Positions 44,063 to 57,739 are shown, counted from the first letter of the stretch. The stretch: DNA of 64,000 bases from Atrina japonica (GCA_030159075.1 BROG01000481.1:419501-483500); one strand, 5' to 3'. The notes: generated by a model from the sequence alone, not told the origin. Made by a program: numbers and translations.

Positions 44063-44988
44063 TGTGCAAATATGCTCTCCCTCACGTTTTCTAATATGCT
44101 TATAGGCGTTATAGAATTTATACACAGCACTTCACTGCATACTTGATTAAGAAAGGGTATCTGTTAGTATATAAGAAAAGAAATCTTATCGAGTTATGTA
44201 AATAACACGATAAAAGCCCTAAACGTAACTTCATAAATACGTATAGAATGATGCCAGGATTAAAATTACATTGAAACAGTCAAAGAAAACATCGCATAAT
44301 AAGCCAAACAAGTGACATGTTGTAGTACAAAGTGCCAAATTGTCCCATATCTTTAACGCGAAAAACTGATATGCTGTGAAATAACAGATATGTATTGTAA
44401 CACGATTATTTTCGGTAATCATATTTCAGGATATTTTAACCTGAATTGTTTGTTTGATGTTTTACATCCTGTCAAGAATTCTCATTTATATTGAAATGTC
44501 GCAATTGTTTATATGTGCAGTGGTAGTATGGTTAAGATACACTGGGTATATGATTATTCGTGTATTTTCAAATCAATCATTGATTTCTGCTTAGAATTTC
44601 ACATGAATGAAAGAAAAAAGATTTGATAAGTCAATGAAATAATGAATAAAACAATATACAAAAAACATTTGTGTTGAAGTATAAAAATTTAGTACACAAA
44701 TAGAGATATTATTTACCTTAATTCAAGGAACTTATGCTGATATTGGCCGTTCAACACTTTTCACACGTATCATAAACATATACAGACAACTGTTGATGCA
44801 TAATACGTACATAAAAAAATCCAATGCACAGCGATTCGCTCCATGTGATTATTGATTTACTTCGTTATCAAATATGACTTGAATAGCATAGTTAATGTAC
44901 ACAAACACAGCAGTGTGTTTAGAGGTAACGAAAGCTGATAATCTGTCTACCAACTGGTCTATCTATCAATCTATCAATTCATCTATAC

Positions 44989-45265
44989 TCTGTTTCACTA
45001 AGTGAAATGTTGAGTTACCTTTTCGTTGGCGGTCGTTGAGATGTCTGTACCATATGTGACGAGGATACACTCCTCACGTGTTTTATTGGACTTGACTGTG
45101 GACTCACGGCGGGTGTGACCGGTCGACAGGGGATGCTTACTCCTCCATGGCACCTGATCCCACCTCTTGGTTTCCAGAGGTCCGTGTTTGTCCATTTTTA
45201 CCGGATTTGTATCTATGTCCTGGACATTCTATTGTTTTATGCTTTGGTATCTGAGGTTTTTATAT
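44989..45265 (+). repeat. PLE family A 3' tail plus last RT codons
   Basis: Starts 'ctctgtttcactaagtgaaa', the end of the RT reading frame, then a full-length tail to about 'ggtatctgaggtttttata'. A well-preserved solo copy. Confidence 0.75.
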
Positions 45266-45891
45266 TCAAATAGATTCAATTCAATTAATTTTATTTCCTT
45301 ATGCCTAATGGCACATCAGACATGAAAATACATGTATATACATTACTTACAAAATATAATAATGACCGGGTGAGCAAATGTACAATGGTCCCTGTAAATT
45401 CGTGAGAGTAACACAGCAGATTTAACAACAAATGTGCATACTTTATGAATCTACTGACACACATATATAAATCTACACATACATATACACATATGTATTT
45501 ATGTATACATACATACAAACATATACACATACGTATTTATGTATACATACATACAAACATACACATGTATACGCTCATATGTAAATTTATAGATAAACAC
45601 ATGTCAGTTAATACAAATATTTACATCTATTGCCGTGGTCAAATCTGGTGAAAATACACAACACCTGTTTGCATAATAAAACGCATGTATCATGGATATA
45701 TATTTCAAATTACAAGTATGACGTAACTGTGGTCCTATGGTGATGGGATCTGTAAGTTTTTATTTCTTTTTTTTTCAGTGATATAAATATATTTTCCTAA
45801 ATTGCGTAAATAAAGTCTTCTACGTCATTTAAATCACACATGGTGCAAGTTAGTGTATATTATTCATTTCATTTGTTCATTTCTGTGCCTG

Positions 45892-46015
45892 CCTTCCATG
45901 GCACCTGATCCCACCTCTTGGTTTCCAGAGGTCCGTGTTTGTCCATTTTTACCGGATTTGTATCTATGTCCTGGACATTCTATTGATTTATATTTTAATA
46001 TCTGAGATTTTTTTA
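45892..46015 (+). repeat. PLE family A 3' tail, short copy
   Basis: Only the last about 120 bp of the tail, from 'ttccatggcacctgatccc' to 'atctgagatttttttatat'. Confidence 0.7.
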
Positions 46016-46269
46016 TATTAAACGCACGAGAGTCTGAATGTAATAATATTTTTTATTTGGTTTCACCTGAATGTTTAGTTATATAATATTAAAGGTCAAA
46101 ATTATCTACCACGTACTGATAATTCATGTCACGTGATATGGATCTTGTTGCAGTGATAATTTCTTGTATATATACATGGAAAAAACGTCTCTCTATTAGG
46201 CTAAATATGTATTTATCAAATATGTATTTATTGTAAATATATCCTTAACCTAAATGACTTAATTCAGCT

Positions 46270-48960
46270 ATGCTGTTAACTTTCCGATGTTGTTTCTCGG
46301 TCCTCTAAGCAGGCTCTCAATATACAATTATCAGTGGTATTCAGCTTAATCAAAAATTTTAAATTCTTTAGTTTTCTTGTTAAAACCAAAGAAAATTTAA
46401 AATATACAAGACTATTAGTAAATGTACATTTCTTAATCCATAAAATATTTTTACAAAACGTATTATTAATTTTTTCCGCATTTTTTGCTTTATGAAAACT
46501 CCAAATTTCTGACCCATAATTTAGATTACTATTAACATAAGTATACAAAATATAGCATTTACTTTATATGTTAAAATGATATTTTCTAAATTTACTATTA
46601 ATAGCAAACAGAGCTTTCCTTCCCTGTTCTGCTACATGCTTTTGAGCTATATTAATATTTCTATTGTAATTAAATAACATACCTAAGCAGTTCAACTTGT
46701 CTACAACAAGAATCTCCCTTCCATTATAAAAAAAACAACTTCTGTACCAATTGTGACGAGGATACACTCCTCACGTGTTTCATTGGACTTGACTGTGGAC
46801 TCACAGCGGGTGTGACCGGTCGACAGGGGATGCTTACTCCTCCATGGCACCTGATCCCACCTCTTGGTTTCCAGAGGTCCGTGTTTGTCCATTTTTACCG
46901 GATTTGTATCTATGTCCTGGACATCCTATTGATTTATACTTTGGTATCTGAAATTTTTATATTATTATCCTTAATTATGCCAACATTCCTAGAAATCATA
47001 ATGTTTGTTTTGTAACACTCAATGTAAGCTTTAATTCAGTGTTATATACATGTAAAATATCCATATTCAAGATTAATACAAAATGTGTTTAAAATTACAT
47101 GCCAAATGTTTCTTACCATTTGCACAATCTTCTAAAGTTCGCTGATATACAGATATACAAGTTTTGTTATAATATTATCTGAACACTGAATTTTAACCAT
47201 ACTTGATAATAAGTACAAATCTACTGATGTACATGTATATGGGAAATCGTCCAGGCAACCCGTCCACAACATCATTACAAGCATTTATTTTAATATATTT
47301 TATATATTCTAATACAACCATTATCTGTGAGATTGTCTCCCCTTGTCTCAGGCGCACTGAAATCAGAAAAAAAATTCAATGTTTCACAGACGATTTAACA
47401 TTTTCATACAAAGAACGTATTGTCCTAAGTAACTTTCCATCAACTTTCATCCACAATTTCTATTTACCGAGTCAAAAGCCCCCTTTGAATCAATAAAAGC
47501 ACAGTAAAATCTGTTTTTAGACTTCAATGTTATATCGGTCAAACTTTTCAAAAAATATATATAGCGTCCATGGTTGAACGCCCCTTTCTAAATTCAAACT
47601 GTGCATCAGATATAACACCATGATCTTCACAAAAATTACAACCTGTTATTTAGAATTCTAGAAGAATGTTTTCATAATTTACTCAATAATTTAATACCTC
47701 TATAGTTAGACACAATATTCTTACCTCCCTTCTTATGTCGAGGTATAATATATCCATATGACCATTTTGGGGGGAAATGACCTTTATTAAATATAATAAT
47801 GAATACATATGCTATGTGTCCTGCAATTATATCTGCAGCTTCAATAAAAAATTCGTTAATCAAATGATCTGACGGAGCTCATGTCTTATTTTTAAGTTTT
47901 TAAATAGCATCTATTACCTCTTTCACAGATATGGGTTCATCAAGTTCTTCAAATAGTGAATATAGGTCAAGAAAATTATGCGTTTCATTAAAATGGTCAG
48001 CATCAGGCACGTAAGAGTCACTTAAATCATGAAACATTTAAAAAAATAATCATGGAATTCTGACAAATCAAATTTGAAGCCCCTCCTTTACTAGATGAAA
48101 AAAGCTTCCAGAAGTCTCTAGGTTTAGAATATTTTAATTTTTCTAATTCTTTTTGCTTTCCTATAATTAAAACACTTCTTCTTTTTATCGATAATATGTT
48201 TATATCTCTGTTTATTCATGCAAAAGTTCTCTCTTTTTTCCAAAGATTTGAGGTTGTTAAACATAAATAAGACCTCTTTATATTTTCACCTGACTTCATA
48301 ACACCTTTTATTGAACCACTCTGTAGAATTACAACCTTTATAAATATCACCCTGGTTGTCCAATACAATATACTTGTTAAATACAAGTTTTATTATATCA
48401 TATATCGTAGAGGTAAACTCCTTTACAGTTACATCAATACTGACAATTTTTGAAATATAGTTGTTGACAATTGCGTTAAAACATGGTAAAGAAGCAATCA
48501 TTTTGGACCGATATACATCCTTTTTATTGCTATAGTCCACGCTAGCGCAACGTTTTCGTGGTTCTGCCTACATTACAACAAATATTAAAAGAAAATGAAG
48601 GTTGAGCACTAAAAACGTTAAAATGATGTACTTGAAAGTTTTCTACCATTTAGAAATTTTGTTCGTTTAACAATAAATAATCAGTTACTGTACACCCTGC
48701 TCTACATACATAAGTGTGTTTACCTACCACAAAATCGTAGCCTAATCTGCCATTGGCTATCGTCAATGAAGTGGTTTTGCATAAATCTTGTAAATTCTTT
48801 CAACATACGCTCAATGGACGTGTCAGGTATATAATAAAAAACATCCAGACCACCTATAAGATTATCATGCATAATAAAGTGAGGTTTATTTGCTGTTCTT
48901 GTATTACAGTCACCAGATAGAAGGACAGCTCCAGGCTGATGAAAGTGAAAAAAACATCAT
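46270..48960 (-). pseudogene. Non-LTR retrotransposon (LINE), decayed
   Basis: Read on the minus strand from 48960 downward: an APE-type endonuclease piece (GAVLLSGDCNTRTANKPHFI), a linker, then RT pieces FPPKWSYGYIIPRHKKGGK and SNYRGIKLLSKL (about 47700-47760), motif A-like AFIDSKGAFDSVNR (about 47480-47515) and a C-terminal part KLNCLGMLFNYN (about 46600-46700). Many stops and frameshifts. EN followed by RT with this spacing fits CR1/Jockey/RTE-like LINEs; I cannot choose the clade. A PLE tail interrupts it at 46738-46966. Confidence 0.65.
46738..46966 (+). repeat. PLE family A 3' tail inserted in the LINE
   Basis: Starts 'tctgtaccaattgtgacgag', ends 'ggtatctgaaatttttatat'. LINE coding sequence resumes on both sides. 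Confidence 0.75.
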
Positions 48961-49056
48961 TCTGTAAGATGTCTTATAAATCAACATCATAAAATGCAGT
49001 TGCAGGAGAGTCATCAGTCCATAAAAACATGGTACATAAAATATCAGTATCAACAT

Positions 49057-49365
49057 AAAGGGGCATTAGCTGTGTTTTTTTTTCATTTTGATTGTTTCCT
49101 GTTTTACTATTCAGATTGATATACAGTAACAGAAAAAGAGATATACACACGCATAAACATTCTTAATTCCTATATTGTTTACGAAAATTGTTTGAGAGGC
49201 CTAGTTTGGCAATTATTCACTTGCAATTGATTAACTCAACCTTGCTCCCTGTATATGTATACCACACTGTACCTAACCTTATTTTCATAACATATACGGC
49301 AATATAAGATGTTTATCCCTGTGTATAACTCTGATTTGTTCTTGTACATCAAGTAAAGATAGCAA
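49057..49365 (+). mobile_element. MITE family D, copy 4
   Basis: Starts AAAGGGGCATTAGCTGTG; contains 'cacttgcaattgattaactc' and 'tgtacatcaagtaaagata'. The right terminus is missing. Confidence 0.55.
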
Positions 49366-49396
49366 ATCGCGGATCACGATTCGTCATCCCAATCAA

Positions 49397-49399
49397 TCA

Positions 49400-49432
<33 letters not shown>
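49397..49432. repeat. (CTAT)n microsatellite
   Basis: Short CTAT tetranucleotide tract next to the family D copy. Confidence 0.9.
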
Positions 49433-49453
49433 AAAAAACCAAAAAAAACCCGA

Positions 49454-49562
49454 AGCGATCTGCCTCCTACTGTCATTCGGCCATTAAGTCATGCATGTTT
49501 CTTCTTCCTGGTGTTCCGCATAAAATGGAAGAAGAAACATGGCAATGGAAGCAGATCGCTTT
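49454..49562. mobile_element. Inverted-repeat hairpin (possible MITE)
   Basis: Outer arms AGCGATCTGCCTCC and GGAAGCAGATCGCT; inner arms CATGTTTCTTCTTCC and GGAAGAAGAAACATG. Imperfect but extended inverted repeat of about 107 bp. Confidence 0.5.
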
Positions 49563-50465
49563 GTTTTTGTTTTGGAAGGTGCTTGATATTTATGTAATGG
49601 AATAAATTTTGGATTTATTATGGATGAACTAATCATTATCTGTTTGTTGCTGTTTGTACATTGAAGAAAAATTCATTTAAGGCACAGATGTTTATTTTTG
49701 TCAAGAAGTGCAGGTAAGACTAAGATTCCTTGAGTTTTATTCAGCCCCTGGGTCTTCCCAAGTTTCGCGTTGCGAGTACAGATATACAATGGCGACCAAT
49801 ATAACTAATCCGCATTTATACTTGTTGTATGACTCGATATTTCGGTGAAACAATTACAAATATATCTGCTGTGTAGGTAGATAAAGTTGGAATGTTTCAA
49901 AATATTATTTCAACACACACATTTTTATTCAAAGTTCAAAAGCTTTTAATCTTCGTAGTTCAATTTTTATCTACAGATTGGGTAATCTTTGAATCGTATA
50001 GATATTATATAGATTTATGTATAAACAAATGATGCACTGTTAAAAATGAAGCTATAACAACGACTAAATTAGTTAATTTGTTAATTCAAGTCAATATTGT
50101 TATACTTGCTTATTCAAATTTATATATAAATTCGAATTGTATCAACATCCTCTGTTATCTGTACTAGAAAGACTTTGTCAAATGTTTTACAATAACTCTG
50201 TAGAGACTGAAATACACTATTTATACGAGTGCGATTTACGGTTAAATATTTCTAACACTGCAGGATTGCATATTTTGAAAATTTAACCGCATGAATTTGT
50301 CTCACGAATTAATTCACATAATGCAAGCTAAACATCTTCAAGTAATTTTTAGTTTTTTTTAATGATGAAAAGAAGATCTTTTTAAATGAATATGGCTTTT
50401 AATGTGTGCTTTATTAGCATGACTTTTGTATGCTTGAAGTTTTTTATAAGTTTGCTGTATGTATG

Positions 50466-50512
50466 TAGGTAGGTAGGTAGGTAGGTAGGTAGGTAGGTAG
50501 GTAGGTAGGTAG

Positions 50513-50559
<47 letters not shown>

Positions 50560-50605
50560 AGTCTGTCTGTCTGTATGTATGTGTGTATGTCTGTCTGTCT
50601 GTATG
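50466..50605. repeat. (TAGG)n/(CTGT)n compound microsatellite
   Basis: About 48 bp of GTAG/TAGG repeat followed by about 90 bp of CTGT repeat. Confidence 0.95.
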
Positions 50606-51338
50606 CCTCAGAGCTTTTACCAGTTTTAAACTAATTTTATGTAATGTTCATGAACCTCATGTATATTATTACCGTCTTTATAAGACTACGAAGTATTAAC
50701 GCTTTAGCAGTGTAACATAAGTCGGGCTCGGCTTTACATCACTTATAGGTCTTATTCTTATTCTTATTTTATGTATTTACTGTGATATGTGATGTGTGAC
50801 ACTTAAATAGATCAAATATTGATGTATGTAAAAATAAAAATATATTTTGCAACATCAACAGAAATTTAACCTCACGTCTCATGACACGCGTTGATAAGGC
50901 GAATCAGCTGACTACATTTGTTGTGAAGTAACGTAATTGCATAGATCGGATGTGAGTGCATATCTATACATGTTTTTGTCATTGTATTTCTTTACAGTGT
51001 TATACATCAATACAAACAAACATCCATCAACCCGTCCATCCATCCATCAATCACGCATCCATCCATACGTTCATATATGAGAGTGGTATTATCAATCGTG
51101 GGAAGCATATCTTGTCATAGTAAAAAAAATATAGTTTGCAAAACTTGGATAAATGTAACTCCGTGTCTGACACGCTCAGATAAAGCAGATCAGCTAATGT
51201 CAATTTTTTAAGTAGGGTTTATAAATATGAAACACGAGTTAAACAAGTAAATCAAATGAAATAAAATATCTCTACCCTACAATCGTAAGTGTATATTCGG
51301 AAACAGCAATTCCTATGCTGAACAAAATCAATGTATTC

Positions 51339-51612
51339 AAAGGGACTTCAGCTGTGTTAATCAAAATGATTTCGATTTTTTTTTTCCTTTACTACTTTTA
51401 CTAGATTTACAAATATTCAATTGCAATTGAAAAAGTGTAAAACCGGCGTTTCTTAAGCAATTTTCACAATATATATAGGAATTTAAGAATTGCAATGCTT
51501 TTGTCGTTCTCTTCCTGTTATCGTATATTAATGTAAGTAGAAAAAGCGGAAAATAAAAATAATAATAATAAATAAATAGATAAATAAGAATACAGCTAAC
51601 CCCACATTAAGT
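51339..51612 (+). mobile_element. MITE family D, copy 5
   Basis: Starts AAAGGGACTTCAGCTGTG and ends ACAGCTAACCCCACATT, with 'caattgcaattgaaaaagtg' inside. A shorter, internally deleted copy. Confidence 0.5.
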
Positions 51613-52664
51613 AATTGTCCTGTCCACACTTGAGTTTTATTATTAGGAAACCCCTACAGATTCCATAACAGGAAAATGATATAAAATCGTTAAGAGATAA
51701 AATGCATTTACGGTATTTAAATCGTTTGTGATTCAGTAATTCACGCTGTATCATGAATGGACAATGTTCATTACAAGGGTTCAAGAATTAGAACAAGCTA
51801 TGATAAATCCGTTCAGATTTCAAATTATTCGTAATCTGACAGTGATAATGATTGTTTTCTCATGACCTAACTGTAGTTGTCAGATTTCACAATCGGCACC
51901 GTGACGGCTATATTTATAAAGGATCGTTGTATTTGCATTGCAGTTGTAATTTGATAAACAACAGTTGGGCTTTTAAAAGTAAGTATGAATATACAATGTT
52001 CTGTGTTTGTGCATCTTGATACTACTGTAATGTACGTTTGACTATTTTAAATGGTGTTTCAAAGGAAACGGATTTGATTTTGATTTTATTTTTAATTTTA
52101 TTTTACAGTTAACAGTTTATTTATAATATCGACATTTTTGTTAGTAAAATAGAGTACAGAGATAATAGTTTGTTACGTATACATTCGAATTAAATATGAT
52201 TAACATGCATGAAAAAAGCGGAATATACCTGATTATATGATATCGAAAGAAATTATGGCTTGCAAGTTGGAAATATCGTTGCGAACACTCCAACCCCGTA
52301 AGGTAAGGTGTTGTAATGACTGTGTAAAAGACTAGAAAAGTGTACACTTATACTAATCATTCTGATTTGGGGAACACTGCTTGTTTATTATCCGTTTAAA
52401 AGTATATCATTTCTTTAAAACTGAATGTTTGTTGGAGGGCATGTTTCTGTTAAATCAAATGCTGGTATAGTTTCGCATCTAATTTATGGGTAGGTATCTC
52501 TTTCCATAAGTATTTAGGAAGTAACAGTTGACAACTTAATGGCATTCGTCCCAAATTTCCAGAAGATATTTTTCACAAACTCGATCCCCTCCTTCTATAT
52601 TGTTCAGTCGGCCACTTTTTCACCAAACTAAAAGAAATTCAGTTTTATGATGGCGGCCAATTTT

Positions 52665-52855
52665 TAAAGGTGAGAACGGGTTACAATGTACCCGGGAAGA
52701 TACCACAGGCATTCTGCGAGGAAACTAGCAAATGTTCTCACAAAACCCAGCTTAAGCTCCAGCGGGAACCGAACCTGTGCTGACCACAAGTGAATGACTT
52801 CATACGGTTCAAAGCGTGATGATCTCAGCGCTTGGCTACGGAGGCCCCTCAAAAG
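52665..52855 (-). mobile_element. tRNA-derived SINE, third copy
   Basis: On the minus strand 'ggggcctccgtagccaagcg' head, 'caggttcggttcccgc' B box region and 'acattgtaacccgttctcac' body, parallel to 15645-15895. Confidence 0.65.
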
Positions 52856-55194
52856 AAAAGAAGTTTACATTATAGAAATGTATTCATCAATAGGTTCAAA
52901 GAGTATAAGATTGACTTTGCCTCATGTTGAAAATTTATAAAAACAGTATACTGAATTTTGTATTTCAGAAGTTTTATACAGAATAACTACAGTATATGAA
53001 TCTTCCGAATACTGTCCCAATTTTCCTGACGGAAATGCGTTAATGGACTTACAACTTCAAAATACCAGTTTGTACAGAAATTATTGACTTGTAACCAATT
53101 TCCTGAAGCCAATTCATCCAGAAATGCATATGATACTTATTTTTCAGATTTGGAAAGTTTCACTTTATTTCAGCTGACAACAAAATTCAGTTAATGTTGG
53201 TGGTTATATTGATGGCTTAATTGTCACTTATGTGAATAAATCCATGGCTGTGTATATAAAACAACTCAAATACCACAGTATAAATATTTAAGAGTAATTC
53301 TCTGTAAAGACCAAAATTGGTCAGAAATGGTATATCGCAAATTTTGAAGGCAGCTGGTCACAATGATAGCCTGGCATAGTAACAAAACCTTACAATTTTT
53401 TCCCAGTAAAACTTCCTCGTCATGTATCTATATTGAATATGGTAACCTAATGGAAATAGCCATATTACGTAAATTTCATGAAATGTGATATTTGTCAGTT
53501 TTGACAGCAGTGGGGATTTTTTTTGTATTACTTATTGATCTTAACATGTTTATATAACAAGGTAGAAAATATCGGGGATCGTAATGCCTCCGTTTTTAAA
53601 AAAAGACCGATCTCAGTGGGTATTTTTGTTACTAATTAATAATTCACATAATTTGTTATCCGTGCAAAAAGAGAACCCTTTAATAAAATTGGAAATGAAC
53701 AGCTTATGTGAACGGTACTACATGTGGATACAAGAAACGTACTTGCAATAAACATAGATTCATAATGCAACCAAATCACTCAAATACGACCAATTTTTAG
53801 GTTTTGGGTGTTTTTTTACATCCACATCTATCGACCCGTTTTCTCAAACCGGAATTTGAATGTTTTCCGTTTCCACTCTGTGCCGAAATCGTGGTCTGTT
53901 ATGCGCTCAAAAATAACCACGATACGTTTGGAGCGTCTAAGATTCGAGAATCGGCGAAATCGAACAAATAATTGTCGATTTCTTCCCCAATACTTATTCA
54001 AAGAACACACTAATTGTAGTATATCTTTATTGTGGTATTTTACATCATTCACAATAGAAAATTATACATTCGACGGCGGAGTCGAGGTATTGGATCGATT
54101 TAAGTTAATTTGTTATACTTAAACTTTAAGTAAAGTATATATCACAATCATTTATGATAATATCCCCCATTAAATGACACTAAAATCACTTATTTTTCGT
54201 TAGCAATCATAATTTGTAATCGCTTAGTAATACTACAGAGTCGGATCGAAAAGATGCTAATGTCGGATTCCTGTATCGTTGAGTTCTAATTGTATTTAAG
54301 TAATCTTTTAAATGATAATTAATGACATCTTTCTGAATTATTTTCAGTAAAAATTACTCAAATTTTGGATCAGTGGCGGAGTTGAGATGTCGGGTCAATT
54401 TAAAATAATCTGAAGCTTTTTGACTTAAGATAAATTGAATATAATTATTGTATATGATCATAGGTGTCCCTAAATATTATTAAATGACAATCAAATAGCA
54501 TATTTTGTGTAAAAGTCAAGATTTACGAGATGCTATAAATCGGTTCCGTGATCTCGACAATTGTTATTTACTATATTTGAAAGTTAGATTTAAAAATATT
54601 ATGAAGATTTGAAATGATAGCAGAAATTTAGTTGAACTATATACGTTTAAAATTCTTAAAATAGCCAAACTTTGAGTAACCGTTGCTAAGAAACGAAAAA
54701 AAATACCCGCTCTGATTTTATGATATATTGTTCTATAAGACTTATTCAAACTTTAGGTCGAAGTATCTTAAAATTTCTATGCTGCGTTTTTGGGGGGTAA
54801 GGTCTTGAAAAATCAAAAAATCATAAAATTCGTCTAATTGGATAATTGCAGAAACCCCCTATCTTTAAGTTGTTAGGCAAAATACCTTCTGTACTGATTA
54901 TCACTTTAGATTTTATTTTTTTGAATGTCTAATTGAAGGTGATTCAAATAAAATATTTACATTATTGATATATCTTGTATGTTAAATAAAAATAAAGTGT
55001 TGAAACTATGCAAAAATGCCTTTTTCTATATGGGTAAGAGGACAAATCTTGTGAAAAACAACTCTCTGTTGCCATGGCAACAATATATATATTTTTTCAA
55101 TTTTAAAATCAATATTATGTTTTAGTATTCTATAATAAACATATATAGTAAATATGAGCGTATTCTGTGACATACCATTTCTCAGTACTTTGAT

Positions 55195-55335
55195 AAGACA
55201 CCGATACAAATCCGGCAAAAATGAACAAACACGGACCTCTGGAAATCAAGAGGTGGGATCAGGTGCCATGGAGGAGTAAGCATCCCCTGTCGACTGGTCA
55301 CACCCGCCGTGAGTCCACAGTCAAGTCCAAATGAA
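55195..55335 (-). repeat. PLE family A 3' tail
   Basis: Minus-strand tail from 'ttggacttgactgtggactc' through 'ctcctccatggcacctgat' to 'ccggatttgtatcggtg'; the last part of the tail is missing. Confidence 0.7.
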
Positions 55336-55904
55336 ATATATAATTAGATGAGTTTCTACAATATTGAAGTTAATATATCCAAGTATTATTTGATGTTTGA
55401 TTCTATGATCTTTTGAATGACTTGATTTCAGAATCGCTTCAGAATGCAAACATTTTGCAAATTATAGCTCCTAGTTTCTGATTGGTTCGTTTCATACATT
55501 AAATTTCTGACCTAACGGGCGCCATTCAATTATCTGTTACCCAAACGGCATCCATATTACAATAAATGCGCTCTTATAAAGTCGATTTAAAAAGAGCGTA
55601 ACCATAGTGGTGTATGAATGCAGACAAAAAATTCTGTTTACCTCCTTTCAAATATGACTGATGTATCATGCATGCTTAGTAGATCAATCAAAAACAATCT
55701 TTCAAATATCTTTGTTTCTTTCAGAGTTTATATATACATCGAGAGTTACATATCAATATACATGTATTTAGATTTTTTATTATCCTGTATATATTTTCGG
55801 ATGTCCCTGTCCATGACTAACTGATAAAATTATTCCTGGCGGTTTACGAGTGAATATGCACGTTGTAATACATTTTCTTACTGTTGTAGTTGTTAATTAC
55901 AAAC

Positions 55905-56024
55905 ATGGCGAGACAACACGATCCGGCTCATAATCACGTATTGAAACTGAAGGAATTGTTATCGAAGCAAGATGTCTCAGAAGAAATCAGAGCGGAAGTT
56001 GATAAAATACATGAATTGATCGAG
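55905..56024 (+). CDS. Probable first coding exon of an unidentified host gene
   Basis: ATG at 55905 opens MARQHDPAHNHVLKLKELLS and continues for exactly 40 codons to GAG|GTATGT, a good donor, phase 0. The peptide (helical, charged, HDPAHNHVLK then EEIRAEVDKIHEL) has normal coding character, unlike the surrounding sequence. No later exon of it is recognisable before the end of the window, where PLE copies dominate. Family not identified. Confidence 0.5.
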
Positions 56025-56539
56025 GTATGTCACTACCGTCAACGTAAAAAAATTGTAGTTCTAATATCAACTAAGGGTTTATATAATTGTACAGAGAGAT
56101 GTTTAGATCGTGAAAAACAAATATCTGTACCATGTGATGCACTTGGAACAATTCTTCCGATTCATATTGATTTTTTTAATTGTGAAGAATCCTTAATCGT
56201 GATATGAATACTTGTAGGGACATGGTAATTGGTAAACACAAATTTATAGCTTTAATATCGCTGTCGAATATCTATGTGACTAAATTATCTGCGTTTTGGG
56301 TTTAATAAATAAAAGGAATAAAAATAAATAAATAAATAGACAAGCGAACGTGTTTAATTAAAGATAAGCTTTGTTTTGGATAACGATAATGTTTTAATAT
56401 TTATCTTACAACGCTGTTGCCATTGTATCACGTAACATTTGTGTAATACGAGATATCTCTAACGGTACAACATACGCACGTCGTCTCGTCGTGATCTTTG
56501 ATAATATCATTTCAGAAACGATCTTCTTAGGCATTTGTT

Positions 56540-57440
56540 TTGCGGGGTCATCTAAGTGTTCCACTTTATCTATTTTTACACACCAAATTTCTCACAGATA
56601 TTAAACACGGTCTTCAGAGGTACTGTACAACGACCTACTCAATCAGCGGAGTCAATCAGATGTGGATCCTAAAGAATTCAAAAGAATTGTTGGAACATTT
56701 AGTCTCCAAGTTTCCAACATATTAAAAGTATCAAGTCTTTTGATTTTTCGACCCTTTACATGACAATTCCTCATCAAAAACTCCAACACAAGTTAACATC
56801 TATTATACAAAACTCTTTTGTATACAAAAATGGAAATTGCAGATATAGATATTTAGTGTTAGGTCATAAGGAACCTTATTTTGTGAAGGAAGACTCTGAT
56901 TCCAGTAATAAATACACTGCGAACGATATTATCAAATTGCTGGGATTTTTGGTGAACAACATATACAAAGTTTTCCAACAGATTGTTGGCATTCCAAAGG
57001 GGACCAATTGTGCACCTCTTTTGGTTGACATTTTTTGTATTCATATAAAGCGGAATTTATAAGTCTCTGCTCTCCAAAGGAAACAAACAGTTAGCATCTC
57101 GGTTCACTCCTGTCATTGGAAAGGGCTGTCAACTTCACAACTCCCTTTATGACAACTTGACGATTTTAATATCCATATCACAAACTTTCCATTTCTACGT
57201 AGTAATATTCCATCTTCTCCTGCCAATGGTGTTTTCATTTCACAACTCATACGTTATGCCAGGGTATGCTCTTTTTATGAATGTTTTATTCTGAGAGCTA
57301 AACGACTCGCCAATAAACTACGTACACAAGGTTACGTCGTTTAAGAAGTTTTATGGTCGATATGGGTATCTTGTTAAACATTATGAAATCCACCCTCTCA
57401 TTGATATTAGATAGTATTCTGGAGCACGGCCACAAACAGT
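56540..57440 (+). pseudogene. PLE family B reverse transcriptase, decayed
   Basis: Pieces in several frames: SGVNQMWILKNSKELLEHL, FDFSTL-like LLIFRPFT, FVYKNGNCRYRYLVLGHKEP, DIIKLLGFLVNNIYKVF, the GIPKGTNCAPLL core (about 56985-57020) and a C-terminus parallel to 19872-20476. The catalytic YxDD motif region is missing or unreadable. Followed by the family B tail. Confidence 0.7.
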
Positions 57441-57720
57441 GACTCCCTTTCGCCAATCGTGCTTTTCACTGAACTTTACCTTTTCACAAAACTCGACCTT
57501 TTCACCTAATTTGACCAGTTCATCGTACTAGAAAGGTTTCCATGGAAATTTTGCGACGATTGTTGCATGCCAGCAGAGGATGCTGACGCTTTCTGGACAC
57601 CAGGTACTATCCCGTTTGGGATTTGCAATTGTTCTTCGTGTCGAGACCAATGCACATCTAATTGGTCGTGTTCTTATGGACTTGAGCTTCGATTATTAAT
57701 TGGCATATCTTCATTTTACT
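57440..57720 (+). repeat. PLE family B 3' tail
   Basis: 'ttttcactgaactttacc', 'aaaactcgaccttttcacc' and 'gcaattgttcttcgtg', as at 19610-19865 and 8725-9005. Confidence 0.65.
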
Positions 57721-57739
57721 TTTGGACAATTTTCTAAAA

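Noticed and set aside
41401..41480. Alternative first exon of the MFSD1-like gene (a minus-strand open stretch with a GTAAGT donor)
   Set aside because: The Met frame has the wrong phase for exon 3, and the right-phase frame has no start codon. Exons at 44047 and 43710 fit better.
42359..43660. CRISPR-like array
   Set aside because: Units are contiguous 34-bp satellite repeats without unique spacers, in a eukaryotic intron.
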